This document shows positions 1 to 12,900 of a DNA stretch of 64,000 bases, piece by piece. Origin of the DNA: Haliotis asinina (taxonomy: Eukaryota; Mollusca; Gastropoda; Lepetellida; Haliotidae); NCBI RefSeq assembly GCF_037392515.1, contig NC_090280.1:62199504-62263503 (forward strand), given 5' to 3'. Both the position numbers and the translations under genes were made by a program. Positions within the stretch are counted from its first letter, which is position 1. Each line of letters starts with the position of its first letter. The notes below the pieces were generated by a model. It worked only from the letters and a program-made list of their open reading frames with translations, made no database searches and had not been told where the DNA came from.

Positions 1-59
1 CCCTCCAATTCATATGTGAAGAATTTTATATGGACGTTGACAAAAACTATCAAACCATA

Positions 60-610
60 TTAAGTAAACTGGGGCATTTTGACTACCCCCTTGGGATGAT
101 TTGACCAAAATTCGGGGGCATTTTGACCAATTTTGCTGGGGCGATTTGACTGGCACCCGCTTTGTCATACTGGGTGATTTCTGCCCAGTGATTAACTTCA
201 TACATTTTCTGAATTTTGTAATCCTTTTCAACACCTTTGGTTAACTCTGGCGTGCACCATGTCCCAATGAAGCTATGTTCTTCATCTGTGTGCTGGATGG
301 TTCTTGGTTCTTGTTGTTCTGTTTCAGCACACGTGTGACACAATGCAAATCTGAGTTTGTCTTGAGACTTCAAAGGTAAAACGGGATGGTACAGTCAACG
401 CGGGGGTGCAGGATTTGAAGTTTGTGGTAATGATTTGAGGATGCCCAACGGGATACTGTCCATATTTGTTCACCCATGGGTACAGTGAGGTGAAATCGTA
501 ATAGAGAATGTGTCAATCAACTCCTGCCCCATAACACAACTTGGAAGCACTGGTACGTCCGCCGAAAAATGAATCTCTTGGATCTAATCGTTCCTGAAGA
601 TCTAAGGTGG
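60..610 (-). mobile_element. Fossil fragment of a family-B DNA polymerase (Polinton-like or related self-synthesising element)
   Basis: Read on the minus strand, this stretch resembles the protein-primed or viral-type DNA polymerase B family (DNA_pol_B_2) found in Polintons and related animal elements. Visible parts are a palm-domain motif of the D-x-x-S-L-Y-P type near 450-480, followed by a cysteine-bearing segment and a segment around the words TWCTPE near 250-270. Only this small piece of the polymerase is present; I see no terminal repeats and no capsid, integrase or other parts. It is broken, with a few breaks in what remains, and looks moderately old. It lies just upstream of the BCL7 gene. 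The assignment to Polintons rather than another element with the same polymerase type is uncertain. Confidence 0.62.
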
Positions 611-958
611 ACACGAACATTTTCAGCTCAGGTTTATTTTTCAGTTCTTGTGTTCCCAAATCGTCACTAGTTTGTAGCCCTTCTCTTTGGTGGTTGCGGT
701 TCTTTTCATGGTTAGAGCATACAACTCAACTGACTGCTTGGTGTGAGGCAGTACTGTTTTGTCCCTGTCATGAGGATAACATGTGGGACAGCCATGATAG
801 AGTTAACTCCCCTGGGCCCAGAAAAAGGCTGCAAACTCTATGCAGCGCGTGAATCTTTGTCGGTGTGAGGAGAAACCGTCACTTCCGCTATAAACAGCAT
901 CTAAATTTACTTTGTTTGCATGTGAATTTTACCACACTGATATAAATCACTAGCAGCT
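611..958 (+). promoter_or_regulatory. BCL7 upstream region and probable promoter/5' UTR
   Basis: No coding signal is seen here. Close to the BCL7 start there is an ETS/GABP-like site (GCGGAAGTG on the minus strand, 880-888) and a TATAAA at 889-894, 65 nt before the ATG. Both are motif-level observations; the transcription start is not known. A copy of the recurrent AGTTA-CTCCC motif (AGTTAACTCCCCTGG) begins at 801. Confidence 0.35.
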
Positions 959-3900
959 ATGCTTTCAAGGTCTGTCCGAGCTGAAACTCGAAGTCGAGCT
1001 AAAGAAGATATCAAGAGAGTTATTAATGCTATCGATAAAGTGAGAAAATGGTGAGTATATTTGAACCGGTGGTATTTTCAGATTCTCAGTCAAAAGATTG
1101 CTGTCCGACAAAAGCCACACATTTGTACAGGACAGTAGAATGCCACTTTTACTCTAGATTCAGATTCACATTTCTGTATTCCATGGAAATGATAAATAGA
1201 TACTATAATGATTTAGTTTTAAACCTCATTAAACCCATAAGTTATTGCTCGAGTGAGAAAGAGACTTGAGTCAAAATGGTAAAGATGGCCAATGTTTACA
1301 AATGAATTTGAAGATATCGACAGGATATGGGTACCTTCACCTTCCAGTGTATCTTCAGACACCTTATCTAACCGGTCATCTGCTTGTGTGAAGTTACACT
1401 ATCCCTTCTCCTCTCCTTGTGGCTATGAATTGGCATTTATTGTCTGCCAGTGTGCACTGAACTCTTAACATTACATTGATTACTCTAAAACGAAATGAAT
1501 CACTGTAAGTAATTATTATTCTACACCATTATCATAATGGCAGTGTGCATGCAGTGTACATAATGGGTCTTAGGAGATGGTAGTTTTCACTTTCATGCAC
1601 TTAGTAAAGTTGACATATTTCCTACTTATTATTTCGTCATTTATTCATTCAATGTTTCATTTCTTCTTTCTTCTACATTTCTACACCATACGGTTCTTAT
1701 CCTTCAGTACTAAAGTGGCACCATTATGCAAGTTACATGACACCAAAAAAAGACGTATTCATGATTATGTTATATAGTTATATGTATGGACACGAATCTA
1801 AGAATGTAGAGTAATGTGTAATTAGTGCTCAAATGATTCACAGTACTTGATATTATGTTTATAGACCTATATGTGTGGATGTGAAGGTATGATGTTTACG
1901 TTGTTTCGTGAAACTGTATGTGGTCTTTAAGAGACATCTTGCATGTATCATGTCCTTGCTTAACCATCTCCGGCTTGTATTTAGTGAAACATAATTAGAA
2001 ACTTTTTTTGTTGCATTAGTTTTGTCAAGTCAGTTGTTGGTTATGGCCTGGGAGGTCCTCTGTTAAATTTGAGAGAGGGGGAGTTGAAATGAATATGCTA
2101 GCATATGAAAATTTAACAAATTATTCGGGGCGAAGACTTTTTTTAGTACTACCCCAAGAGAGTCTGTCATAAAGTTTTTCTTATCTTCAAAATACATTCA
2201 GCGATTTGTTAGCTGATGCATCAGTGATGCGTAATGGATTAAACAATGTGTTTGTGTGTGTGTGTATGCGCACGCGTGCATGTGCATGTGTATGTTTAGT
2301 TCGCAAGGATCTTCATCGTACCATTCAATAACTAATGTGAATGTAAAGAGACTTCTTACATGTACCATGTTCGGGTTGACACCTTTCTGCATGCATTAAG
2401 TTGGTATTAGTAACACTATGCCTTCTTTATAATAATTCAGTATTTAATGGAGTTTACGTATGATGTGTAGTGAGACATACAGAATCTCTCTTCATGGCTG
2501 GTGTCTTCAAGCAACTTGGTACCCATGCAAATATCATTCCAAACTTGAACTCGTGTCTGAAAAAAAAACCTTTCACATTTGGATAATAAGAACACTATGC
2601 ACACCTATCCAACACCAAAAACATCTAGAAACATGTAAACCAACAGTCAAGGGGGGCATATATGTTTCAAGACTTGCCAAAAATAAAATGAGTGTATTTT
2701 ATTGGAGGTAAGTTCCGCTCAAATTTCTTGCGGAAAGGTCCGTCAAAGAAAATGCACTCGCCGTCTAAACATGAAGTAGGTTTTGGCTGGAATACAAGTT
2801 TATTCATATGAACTACCAACACAATTTACATAATATGTTTCTTTTTGTCATTTGAATATATCATGTATGTTTGTCAACAGTATGAGGAACTGATAATGCT
2901 TTTTGACTAAGTCTAACATTATTGTCTTTTTCAGGGAGAAGAAATGGGTGACAATTGGCGATACCACCATGAGGATCTATAAATGGGTACCAGGTGGGTC
3001 ATTTTGACCAAGAGATTCCTGATTCCTGTAATGTCAGAGTCATTTGTAAAATGTAGGAACTGCCTAAAAATAATTGCAAGAAGCAACATTAATGTCTGTT
3101 AATTTCTGAGCAGAGGTGCATGACTGATCAGTATGTTGCCATAAATAGAAACATCTCATTAAATGCTCAAACATTGTTTTTCATTATGACAGAGTGGTAG
3201 CATGGTGGTTAAAGTGTTTGCTTGTCATGCCAAATCCCTAGGTTTGATTCCCCACATGGGCACTATGTATGAAGCCCATTTCTCCCACTGTAGTATTGCT
3301 GCTAAAAGCAACCCAAAGCTTAACTCACTCACTCACTCACATCTGGACAGCGTAATTGCATATTTTGCTCAGTTTCAGTTAAACAAAACGCTTTTTTAAT
3401 TTTTGATTTGTCACACGTCACGCAAAATTGATATTATGTACGCAGTTTAGGACTAATTAAGTGTAAACTATGTATTTATGTTATCACCAGGAAATATGGT
3501 TAAATTTAGCATAGTTAAAAATATTACAGAAAGTTTCAATACGTGTGACTTTGAATGTTTTCTCAATAGCAACGATGTGTGAGCCTTAGAAACGATGCAT
3601 TACAGAAATGCTTGCATGTTCCGATCGAAAATGGAAGTGTAAAAGATTGTGAGGTAGTAAAAAGCTCTGTTTTCGTTAAGATTCTTACAACTCCCTACAT
3701 ACCCACATTTGAAAAGTTGATGAGTTGTATAACCCACATTTGTTTATTCTTAGATGCAACACTGCACTCACTCATTATGGCATCGGACCTGTAGACCATG
3801 AATCCTTTGAAGTCAGTGACACATGTTTCTATTGATGTTTGATGTTTTTCATCTTGAGTCTTGTGCAATAATGACATTTCTAAAACTGTGTATTATCATG

Positions 3901-6900
3901 AGATTAAACTCTTGGTTACCTTGGTTGTCATTTTTGGATGTTGTCATGGTAATTAATCAAGATGTTTTTGTTGTTTCAGTTGCCAACCAGGGATCCCCAC
4001 AAGTAAGTGTTATCAAAGTTCCTCCTGTGAAAATTCATGTTAGATGTGTCTTATCAAACCATGCTTGTCGCTAAAGGCAACTAAGGGGATTAGGTGGTGT
4101 TATGAGCGTGTATTTTCTGTATATTTTGTTATTATTTCAGTAATAATTATGATGGGTCACATTTTGTTTAATAGATGGTCAGCACTTTTAGGATTCTGGT
4201 TTTCCGGAAATTTATCTGCTCTTAGTTTTGTATGTGTTTACTTCCGGGAGACTTATTCAAGGGCATTTGGGAAATGACTGAGTATGTATAAAGGACACAC
4301 ATTCACATAACTGGAGGATATACATCACTGCCAATGCTTGATCAACTAAGGGGATTGGGTGGTCAGGCTGTCAGTCCTGGATGATGCATTACTTTGTATT
4401 CCTACTATGTACCACTTGCTTGACAACAACATTAGAATCTATGTGCAAATGTTGTTTATACAGAATAAAGAAGTTGTATATCCACAAATTGTCCTCATTC
4501 TCCGTCTCCTGAACTTCTAGAATACTAATCAGAGCAGTCGTATGTAAACAGATGTTCTTCATGTGAATCAGCAGACTGTCCAGGGCCATGATTTTCGAAG
4601 CTCTCTTAGCTCTAAGATAGTTGTAAGTGCCATACATTATCATTGACTTACCACTATCTTAGCGCTAAGAACGATTTGAAAATCTAGACCCAAGTCCACA
4701 CTTGATTTATTTACTACGCCGCTGATATAGCAGGGGTACATGTCAAAAAACACTAAGGTGATCATAAGGTAACATTAGTGCAGCGTTAAAGAATGGGAGT
4801 TAAGGTTAACCATAGTAAAGGTTGCTCCAGGATTATTGCTGACCTTATGCGATTATGAAAGTTTGGATCATTTGTCTAGTGTTCTACATGTGTTCAGATG
4901 AGCTTTAAACGGTGGCTGACAGATCATGTGACTAATTTAGAACTAACAATGAGTCATCATTATTTCCATTTTCTGGGGTGGCCTAGTGGTTGAACTGTTG
5001 GCTTGTCATGCTGAACACCTGGGTTTGGTTTCCCATATGGGTACAGTAAGTCAAGCCCATTTCTGGTGTCTCCCACCACCTTAATATTGCTGGCATGTTG
5101 CTACGAATAGCTGAAAAGTGGTATTCATCAGATATTGACCAGTTGCAACATGACTTGGGTTAATAAAATCAAGGGCTATTTACTGTTGTGTCTGCCAGAA
5201 ATAGTTACTTTTGATTTGTATACCATGACTAACCTCAGGAGAGTGAATCCTTTTTTTTTATTGTAATTATATATTTTGAACAAACTATATGGATAACAGT
5301 GCGACAGTTGTCAAGGGGGCGGTGGGGTAGTCTAGTGGTTAAAGCATTTGCTCGTCACGCCGAAGACCCGGGTTCAATTCCCCACATGGGTACAATGTGT
5401 GAGGCCCATTTTCTGGTGTTCCCCGTCGTGATATCGCTGCAATATTGCTAAAAGCGGTGTAAAACCAAACTCACTCACTCACAGTTCTCAAGCATATTTT
5501 TTATGTCCCAACTTCTAAAATGCCACTCAAACAAATTATATTATTGTGATTTGGGGGTTTGTTTTTATTTCAATGATGTAATTGGGTTGGAAAATAATGA
5601 AAGATTTTCACTGCAAAGATAACATGAGTTGTAAACAAATTGTGTGAATATTGTGTGTTTTTTTTCATGTTTTGTCACAGTCATCCCGATCAGCCCAGAA
5701 GGGTTTATACAAACAGAAAGGAGGGAAGTCTGCAGGAGATAAGGAGAACATGAAAGAATTATCTAATGGTAAAATACTGTGTGCTTCTTCTCCTTGTTTA
5801 CCTGTCATAATAAATATTTGATAGAGATATCTTCATGACAGGTCCCAACAGAGTGGTCTGATGGTTATAATGTTTCCTCCTCTTTCTGAAGACCCAGGTT
5901 TGATTCCCTACATGAGTGCAATTGTGAAACCAGTTTCTGGTGTCCTGTACTTCATTTTTACTGAAAAAAAAAGAGTAAAACCATGCATGCTTGCTCACTC
6001 ACTCACTCACGCTACTTGATGCCTAACCATTTCATTCTGTCCTTTTCAAAACAAACATTTGAAGAATATTCATACAGTACTTAATGTTAACAGGAAATTA
6101 ATATCTATTTCATTAACATAAAAATGATAAATTCAATGTTTAATAGGAAAAATGTCCATTATGATTATGTTTTTTTTAAATATTAATAAAAATGATGTTT
6201 TTGTCTTTTGGTTTCAGTAAATTGCTTTGTTCTTTTCAGATACCATTATTCATATAACTTGATTTATTTTGTACATTTTATAGGGGTGTCAGAACTCACA
6301 GACAGAGAAGTCAGTGAATTGCAGATTTATGTCTTACATTGTGATAAATCAAATGCCTTATCACCTATTGAATAATAGTTTAAATGGTTGTTGATAAGAA
6401 AAAGAATATTTTGAACATATACAAAGATGCTGAACTGTTATGCATAACATCATTTTTAGTTGTTATCAGTTGTTTTAGTTGTTATTAGGGGTGAGTATTA
6501 CACAGACTTTTCGTATTGCAATATATATTGACACAAAAGCATATGTTGCCATATGTATTGTAACATATTGCAAGAAGTTTTTTTAAATGAAAACCTACTT
6601 TCAGCTGAATTATTGCTTGATTAATAAAGCAAAAACACAATAAAATGAAAATGCTTGATTAAGATTAAATAGAAACTTTCTATCATGACAAAATAAAAAT
6701 GTAGATAATATTTGGCACAAATGGAAAAAGGAATGGAACAATTTAAAAAAACAGAAATCTCCAAAGATTTACGTGTGTTATGAAGTTTTCCAAATACATG
6801 TCAAAATACCAGTGCGTATCGCAATGTGTTTTGCTTTTATGTCTGAACCGGAAATATTGGTAAACCAGTTATATTGAGCAAACCCTGCTTATTATCCATA

Positions 6901-9900
6901 AATAATTCAGGTTATCTTTTTTGGTTTCCAAAAATAGTAATATTTACAATATCTAGTCAGACTAGTTTTTTATTTTGAAAAAATATATTTAGACTGAATA
7001 CTATGTTTTGCAACACTCTCGAAGTGAACCAGTCATTTACGTTTGACACAAACCAGGTAACGTAAATTTGGTCTTGTAATCCATTGAATGAATTTCTTCA
7101 TCTAAAACTGTTGCACATTCAACAATATTTTGTATCAAAACTGAAGTATCTTCAGTGTAGGTGCTTCTTGACACCCCTAATATTATCGTTTCACTGTTGA
7201 CATATTTTGTAAATGACACATTTTCATTATGTGCTTCATAATTATTTCTTCACCATTATCTCAGCATAAAACATAGAAAGAATCCATTCCTCAATAACTC
7301 CCCAAAGTGCCCATGTGATGCCATGATGGTCACGATGATGGTAGCTGTGTAATAGGGCTGTGTATGCTGCTAATTCTGTTTGACATGTTTCAATAATTTA
7401 TAGAATGATATTCTAGTTTAGTTTGCCTTATACCTGCCTGTTATGGCATCAGTCTGTGCTTGACCGGCCCCTGTTGTCTCTGTTTGCTAATTGGTTGCTG
7501 CCATTTTTATTTATTTCTCCCAGATTCCTCCTCTCAGTTTAGTAACCATGGTAACCACCTGCCTAAGGGCGGGACTCCATCGTCCAAGAGTCGTAGCTCT
7601 AGTAAGTCGGCTCCCGCTGTCAGTGGGCGGGGTCACCAGTTGGCTCCCACGTCATCTTCGTCCTCGTCACCTGCTGATAAACCAGTTCTCGCTAAAAGTC
7701 AATCTAGTCTAGGTTTGCTTTTCTGTTCTGCTGTTTTTGTTGCATCCGTTCTCACTGTTCTGCTTCAAGTTACACCAGTGCTCGAAAATAAGGATGATTG
7801 TCATGAGGTCCTTAATGTCCCACAAAAGTCATTGAGGTCCATAGGTTAAGCTCAGGAACCTTGCATCACCTTAGTTTCGAACACTGCACTTGTGCATTCA
7901 ATAAATCACATGGACTTGCTTGATGAACTATGCTGATGATGAGAAATCTAGGAACATCTTACAATGGAAATGTTTGGTGCAGAATGCTGTATTTACAATG
8001 GTAAACTTGGTAAAACTGGATATTCTAATGAACATATTTAATACAAATATTACACGCAGAAATAAATATTTACCAGCAGTATTTCTCATCCAGTATTTTC
8101 TTTCATCAGTATACTTGTGATTTATTGCGGATTGTGGAGAAGTATCTATCCAAGTTATTGTTTGAAACACGACTGAATTATCTTTGACTGATAGATCCTT
8201 AACCAACGTGTCCTGAGTTGAGATATAGATTTATGTCTGTTTCATAGATTTTTGTCTGATAGCTCCATGACTGATTACAAGATCCTGGTAGATAGATCCA
8301 AGACTGATCCTTGTCCGATAGATCCTTGATGGATTGATAGATCCTTGACTGTTTGACAGTCCCTGACCTGGTAGACGTATGACAGACTGATAGATCCTTG
8401 TCTGATAGATCTGAGACTGATGGATGGACCCTTGTCTAATGTATCCAAGACTGATTGATAGATCCTTGTGTGAGAGATCCAAGACTGATTGACAAACCCT
8501 TGTCTGCTGTATCCAAGACTGATTGATATATTCCTATGTGATAGATCCGAGACTGATTGAGAAACAGTTGTCTAAAAGATCCATGACTGATCAATAGATC
8601 CTTGTCTGATAGATCTGAGACTGATGGATGGACCCTTGTCTAATGTATCCAAGACTGATTGATAGATCCTTGTGTGAGAGATCCAAGACTGATTGACAAA
8701 CCCTTGTCTGCTGTATCCAAGACTGATTGATATATTCCTATGTGATAGATCCGAGACTGATTGAGAAACCCTTGTCTAAAAGATCCATGACTGATCAATA
8801 GATCCTTGTCTGATAGATCCAAGACTGATTGATAAACCCTTGTCTAATAGATACAAGACTGATCAATAAATCTTTGCCTGATAGATCTGAGACAGATTGA
8901 TAGACCCTTGTCTAATAGATCCATGACTGATGGATAGATCCTTGACTGGTTGATAGATCCTGAACAGATAGATCCTCAACTTTTTGAGACACCTAGCCTG
9001 ATAGACCCATTACTGATTGATAGATCCTTGCCTTATAGATCCAATTCTCCTCTTGCACCTGCATGTTCTTCTACCTGGTTGTTTATGTGTTGAAGTCCTG
9101 TGTTTGGTTGTTGTTGGATATAGGTCCTGTCTGTTGTGTGCTGTTTCTTCATGCAGCTTGCATGTTTGGCCTGAGGAAACTCACTGTCATATAAATCAGT
9201 TCTTCTGCTTGCAGTGCCTCTCTGCATAAAGATACAAATGCACCTCCCAAGGAAACAAAATTCTTGGTATTTTTATCTAAACATTCAGGCATGCATATCT
9301 GCCTTCTATATCCTCTGAATGAAACAAATCTGAAGTTCCCACTGCCAATGAATAAAGCAATGCCATTATATTATTTTGGATATGAAGAACTCCTTGCTTT
9401 GGAACACTGTGGCATTTACACTCAAATGGGCATACTCTTTCAGATATAGTTTTGTTCTGTGTGGATTTTCATTTGCACAAATCTGGATTTTACAATTTAA
9501 ATGGTGAAGTTAAATTGTTTTAGAAAGCTGACTTCTGATTGTCCAAGAACCCACATATGCTTCAAAAAGAAGGATATTAGTGTAGTTTCACAGTTAAAAA
9601 TAACAGCTTTAATTAATCGCATAGGTACAGAGTGTGAAACATTTCTCGTGTGTTTCCTGGAATAGTTTTATTGCAATATTGCAAAAAGTGTTGTAAGAAC
9701 CATACTCACTAACTCACTTTCAGTTAGATTGTGAAGTTACATTTCACTTATGATCCGTCAGACAGAACTTTTATGGCGCTGTCCTTAATCTTAATGCAAA
9801 GAGGTAACACATCAGGGTGAAAGATCTATTTTAATGAGTTTGATGGAGACTATCAGAGTATTAACCTCATTGCGATCAGTAGCGATTGATATGTAATTTG

Positions 9901-12900
9901 ACTGATTATCAGTGATTGTGATTAGATATACTTCAAATTTAGGCACCAAATTTTGTATGGATATTTGCCCAAACGTTTTGCTACTCAGTACCACTCTAAG
10001 ATAGACACAACTAATGTAAAGCATGGACATGCCCGTCAGTTTTGTATGGCATTTGTGACTGGAAATTTTAGGTTTTGTCTTTTTTTCAATTTTTGATTTA
10101 ATAAAAGTGGTGAGGGAGGAACACATTTTTATTTTTTTCCTCTCAGAAATACAGCTTGGAAAGTTTAGCGCATGTTAATCAGTTGTAGATTCAGCCACAC
10201 TCTTTCTTACAGACATTGATTCCTATAGTGGACAAATGGATGATCAGGACGCAGCAAAGTCAAAATTATTTTTGTAAAATGGCAATAAAAAATTGTTATG
10301 TGCACAAATAAAAATGATGCACTGATGCCCAAGAAACATTTCACTTTTTGTATTTAGCCTTATGATCTCTACAAAAGATAAATTCTGAGTTCTCTTCTTA
10401 TGTAGTGAAGCTAGAATCTGCCATATCACAAATAAAAAACCTCAGACAAACGAGAACAAATTCTTCTAACAGTAAATCAATTGCGACTAAACTTTTACCA
10501 TTAGTTATGGAACCATTTCTATATTGTTTCTTACTATGTTTACAAGTGATAATTTTGTGTAGAGAGGAATCAAATGAAAATAATTCCAGGAAAATGAATG
10601 CTTTGTTGAAGGCCAAATATGCAAGGACAGGTGGTCAAGGATTGGTGGTATTTATGTTATTTTTGGTGTGTAAGAGATAATTTAGATGTTTTCACCATCA
10701 ATGATTCAAGGGGTGTACTGGTACCTAGTACCAACCTTTGCATAAGAGCTGATGAAAATCAAGTTTGGTGTTAATATGTAACCATGGTAACCTAAGCAAT
10801 TGTGTTGTCACACTCAAACATGAACTTTTTTCTCCGTGTACTAGGCCCAGTTCCACAAATGATCTAATGATTGTAGCGCCACAACTATTGCAAGTCTGTG
10901 TTGCCCTGTGGGATTAACAATTACCTCAGTGCTAAGATTGTTTTGTGGAACAGGGCTCAAACATTGTTATATGAATTCCACTAGGATAATTGTGATTTTA
11001 TATTTAGTCTGGCATAAAATAACATTCACTTATGCACAGTGTTATATAACATGACTGGTCACAGACTAACACAACCTTCAGTCACATCCTAATGCATGTA
11101 AACAGTACTAACAAGTGTTGTCTTGTTGAACATTCCACAGTGTGTCCCACTCTTCCCAGCATGCATCACTCTCCTTAGCTTGTTGATGTGAGCACAGTTA
11201 TCTCCCTTGCCAAGGAGAGGCCATTAGTGGTACAGATAGAAATGGTTGTTACTAATATATATTTCACGGTGAGGGCTCATGAGTTAAGAAAGAGTTTCAG
11301 CATGATGTGTTGGGAATGGTTTAAAATGGTACTTTTATGATACAAAAGATTGAATCTTAATAGATACACTTATAACCATGTTTTTATTTGCAAGGTAAAT
11401 GTGGAATTTGTTAAAAAAAATTCTTTATTCTCATGGTTATTGCATTTGAGGAAACAGACTTGTTGAAGTGAAAAAGGCATTGTTTTTCATAAAAGTCAAT
11501 TTCTGTTCGTCTTTTTCTATCTATTCCCTATAAGTATTGTTTTCCGTCACCAAGTTAAATTGTTTATCTATTTTGCAGACTATATTTGCTCAACATCATT
11601 TTATCAATGTATTTTTATAATTTTGATCCAGAGTTAATTTTAGTGAAATCAGCTTACAAAACTGTGAAACTTTCAGTACTTCTTCGGTACAATTTGCAAT
11701 TATAAGAGTAGTGACAACTAGCAGAACTGAAGCTTTAGGGGGTGTTTTCTTATAACAACCTGTCAGCACTATTGTCTGGTTCACGGGTGTTCACACAAAT
11801 ATATACACATGCGTAACTCTGTTATCTGTGTATACACGGATGTTTGATACACCATGTTTGACAGTGTGTGTGTCGTTGTGGGTCATTGGCATGTTATCAA
11901 ACACCAACCCTGCTATGAGTCAGTTCAAAAGGAAGTCTAATGCTTGTTAATTATTTGCTTTAATTTGCATGATGAGATACATATACTCTTTAGTTACCAA
12001 GCTTGATTACAGTACACCATTATTTACTGATCAGATATTGCGCATGAAGTTCTAGAAATGCCTGGAGAGCTAGTGTAGGCTGAAGAATAAATGATGTCAC
12101 AAGTTCACAGAACTCCTTTCCAACCGTTCTAAATGTCTATGGATTTATCCATACCTGCACAAAGACCAATATGTAACCCATGTTTACAGCAGACGGCTGA
12201 ACAAGGTCCGATTCAAACTGATTTGCCAAATTCATTTTGTTGTACTTATGTCTGATGTTAATGCCTTTCAAAGATGACTTGTAAGATGTTATTTTTTGGA
12301 TTACACTTTTTCAGTAAAGTACAGATACTAGTACTTTTTTTAAAAGTTGAGCCCTGGTACTACAGTGCTAGAATCTGTAATTTACTGAGAAAGTGTGACG
12401 CCTAATAGGACGTGTGTTAAACCTGACCACTTTCAAACTGGGGTTGTGTACCTGGTGTTGGGTATTCAAATCTGACTTGCACATCACTGATCCCATGACC
12501 AGTAAAGAAGATGCTTAAATGCACAGTTGAATATCAATTCCTTGAATTGAATATTAAATTACAGTTTTAAATGCCTCTGAAAATAAGAAAAACTGAAATT
12601 CCAAAAAATATTTTTCCAGTTGAAACTGAAGGAGAGTTTGTTTTTGAATCTTCAATAGATCTTAGAGAAATCTAACCAATGTTTTCTCCACTTTGTAAAT
12701 AGTGAACTTGTGACAGTGCTTTGACTTATTTTATACCCTAGTGTTACACCCCTGTCTCTTCATAGTGTTAATTGTCTATAGGAACTTGGCTTTTATGGCA
12801 GTCTATTTTGTTGAATGTTTATAGGTACAGTGATGATTTAGGACGAAGGGTTTGGAGCCAGGTGAGCATTAGACAGTTGCAGGATGTTGTGTTTGTATTT

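Noticed and set aside
7460-7849. 129-residue frame around BCL7 exon 5
   Set aside because: Only 7524-7712 is exon; the rest of the frame extends into introns on both sides.
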